Shown here piece after piece: positions 62,101 through 64,000 of a DNA stretch of 64,000 nucleotides. Location of the stretch: positions 102,960,354 through 103,024,353 of the forward strand of contig CM060963.1 of assembly GCA_030765045.1 (NCBI GenBank), written 5' to 3'. Each line of letters begins with the position of its first letter. Within the stretch, counting starts at the first letter, position 1. A program made the translations under genes and the position numbers. The notes under the pieces were generated by a model. That model was not told the origin of the DNA, did no database searches, and worked only from the letters and a program-made list of their open reading frames with translations. Origin of the DNA: Tenodera sinensis (lineage: Eukaryota > Arthropoda > Insecta > Mantodea > Mantidae).

Positions 62101-63414
62101 TTCTGAGGACATTCTCAGAACATTTAATCTGTGGCTTAGAAACTCCCATGGAATTGCCTGCTTGTGTCCATCGCTGGATACTGACTGTCGGGTTATGAGC
62201 TGATTTATGCACTGACTGAAAGAGGAGGTGGGGAATAGCAGCTAAATACGTAAGCTTTTCCAAAGAGACAAGGCTGTACATCGCTGCAGTAGAGTTACAG
62301 ATCGAAATACGATGGAAATTTTGCCTGTAAGTCATCGCAGATTCCATGAGGAAGTATTCTTTTGTAACACATTTTATCCTATTTTGGTTGTGGAGGTGCT
62401 AAGCCTTGTAGTTAATATCGCAGCTTTTCGAAGGACAGCAGTAAACAAAATTTGCTTGCCTCCGTCTCAATGTAAATATTCTTTTGACACTTTATTCAGT
62501 TGCTGTACAAATAGCAACAGGCATCGTTTGACACGGCAACTTTCTAATGAAGTGTGTTTCTGTTTTCTCGACTCGTATTTCACGAGTCCTATGTAATGAA
62601 GTAGCAGAGACACGGCTTATTGGTGTTTCTCCTACAATATCTAATTTCCTTAACAATCCGCTGAGAAATTTCCTCGGATCGACGGCAAGGACTCGCCTTT
62701 TAGTTTCTTTTTCCGCCGCTTTCTTGGCGCTAATGATCACAACTCGGGCACAAGGAGCAATCGTCTTCTTTTCTGTGAACAAGTACGATGGTTGTAGGAG
62801 CGGGAAAGGGAAAGGGGTGAGGAGTTGGGGAGAAAAACAAAAGAAGACTTGCGTTTCTGAAATCCTCCAAAGTGCTTTACTACTTTGCCCTCAGAGGAAA
62901 CGAAATTAACAACTTCCTGTTTTCAGCCGCGATGCTTCAACTAAGAAGTGTATAAAGCGTCAAGGAAAGGAAGGGGGAAAAATGTAAAATGAGTTAATCT
63001 GCCACTCCTTTGTAGTTAAAAGGAAACAGTTTCCAGGCAATATCCATATCTTAACTCCCGACACCGCATAATGCGTCTCAGATTTATTAATTTAGCAACT
63101 GTAGCTTTAACAGGCGGTGTTATTACGAATTTTCATAACTGAATTTGATAACGATGGAGCTTTCTAATGATCATTTCCATAATATCGTAAATGTAAACTT
63201 TTACGAGTTCAATTTACTTGGATTGGCATACAGTTGGGAGGGGGGAGAATTATGCCAAACCAAAACATTTATTTCAACAAGTATAACTAGATCACGGTGA
63301 AACTGAGTAGTCAAGAAGCCATTTCATGGCCGACCATGCATGAAATATCTATGCCAGATATATTTAACCTGGGGTTCACGAAGCTTCTTTGTAAAATTTA
63401 AAATACAGCAGTGG
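62101..63414. other. Unclassified DNA
   Basis: Moderately GC-rich around 62540-62900. Open frames of 94-120 codons on both strands overlap and lack domains. Nothing supported. Confidence 0.35.
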
Positions 63415-63685
63415 CGGTTATTCAGGTGAAGCAGGTGAAGAGGTTTTCACCTGAAAATAGCAGTATTCTATTTTTGTTAATGTTGGCATTATTACTGTCA
63501 TTCTAACAGTTTGGTCACAAATTTCAGCTGCTAGGAGCCTTAGCAGGGTCAGTGACCAACCCTTCTTTTGTTTGGAACTTACAGCCAGGCAGTCGGCAGG
63601 GAAAATTGGTAGGAGGGCATCCTCAGTTCCAAGGACAAGTGCAGATGTCAGGATTACGGAAGAAACTGCTGCACTAAACAGCTTG

Positions 63686-63708
63686 GTTGCCATGGCAACA
63701 TGACGTCA
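63686..63708. promoter_or_regulatory. Palindromic X-box followed by CRE
   Basis: GTTGCCATGGCAAC (63686-63699) is a perfect palindromic match to the RFX-family X-box. One base later comes TGACGTCA (63701-63708), a perfect palindromic CREB/ATF site. RFX and CREB sites at fixed close spacing form composite promoters in animals. The surrounding 250 bases are GC-richer and CG dinucleotides are frequent. This suggests the promoter of a gene that continues past the window's right edge, or the promoter of a mobile element. Confidence 0.6.
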
Positions 63709-63808
63709 CGAAACAACGTACTACGGGGAAATAACACGGGCATGCACATGTTTGAGGCAAACAAGAAATATTTTCACTTGGGCAGAGGCACAGAACACGG
63801 TAGAGGGG

Positions 63809-63898
63809 ATGGTTTCTGTTTTCGCGCGCTTAGAAGATAGTATTCGTTTACCTCGAGGAAGAGCTGGTGGTAAACTTAAAACGTGGTGTTTTAGATAA
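63809..63898 (+). CDS. Small open frame downstream of X-box/CRE, hypothetical
   Basis: A 29-codon frame starting ATGGTTTCTGTTTTCGCGCG and ending TAA at 63896-63898, about 100 bases downstream of the X-box/CRE. It is basic (several Arg and Lys). An alternative reading is 5' untranslated exon ending at ACG|GTAGGT at about 63907, a plausible splice donor. No family resemblance. The coding call is weak. Confidence 0.2.
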   Translation: MVSVFARLEDSIRLPRGRAGGKLKTWCFR

Positions 63899-64000
63899 CT
63901 GTGAACGGTAGGTATAATTTACGAGTTTGCTAGACTCCAGTGCTTTTAATATTTAAATTACGGAATGTAACTGTTTTGTTATGAATCCAGTGAACCATAT

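Noticed and set aside
62547..62909. 120-codon plus-strand open frame overlapping a 96-codon minus-strand frame
   Set aside because: Neither shows a recognisable domain or supporting splice or start context.

Overview
This window looks like AT-rich, repeat-dense intergenic or intronic DNA from a large arthropod genome, most likely an insect. I found no bacterial gene layout and no intact host protein-coding gene. The evidence is composition: many long trinucleotide and dinucleotide arrays, tRNA-derived SINEs with target-site duplications, decayed non-LTR reverse transcriptases, hAT and Tc1/mariner transposase relics, an LTR with a tRNA-Leu primer-binding site, and several unclassified interspersed repeats. 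A cockroach-like or other large-genome hemimetabolous insect would fit, but the species is inference only.

Layout. 0.7-5 kb: a broken RNase H fragment of a LINE, a SINE fragment, then a nearly complete hAT element (1993-4303) sitting inside a TTA microsatellite. 7-9.2 kb: a compound ATT/ACT array, a fragment of repeat family A, and a SINE with a 14-bp perfect duplication. 9.8-11.5 kb: a complete but dead Tc1-type DD34E element bounded by TA. 11.7-15 kb: repeat B, then two copies of repeat A, each carrying its own SINE insertion. 16.7-19.7 kb: LINE reverse transcriptase and RNase H fragments. 20.9-24.3 kb: three more copies of repeat A, two of them head to tail. 26.1-27.5 kb: a decayed Jockey-like reverse transcriptase on the minus strand. 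28-42 kb: mostly unclassified DNA with SINE heads, an inverted second copy of repeat B and LINE 3' ends. 42.8-46.9 kb: a pair of GC-rich repeats, an LTR with CRE and TATA motifs, and a 690-bp foldback element inserted in a copy of repeat A. 47-51.4 kb: nothing recognised. 51.5-60.4 kb: a GC-rich patch, microsatellites, a second foldback element, LINE and mariner fragments, and a very young SINE. The right end (63.4-63.9 kb) holds a perfect palindromic X-box next to a perfect CRE, which looks like a promoter.

How the parts relate: the window records layered insertions. SINEs and a foldback element lie inside repeat A, giving a relative age order. Microsatellites repeatedly coincide with mobile elements: the hAT splits a TTA array, the internal TG stretch of repeat A has expanded in two copies, and a LINE 3' end carries a GAA tail. 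The most interesting items are the roughly 0.86-kb repeat family A (about ten copies here), the two foldback elements, a short repeated motif whose stem-like arms co-vary, and the X-box/CRE pair. All calls are by eye; no alignment or database search was run.
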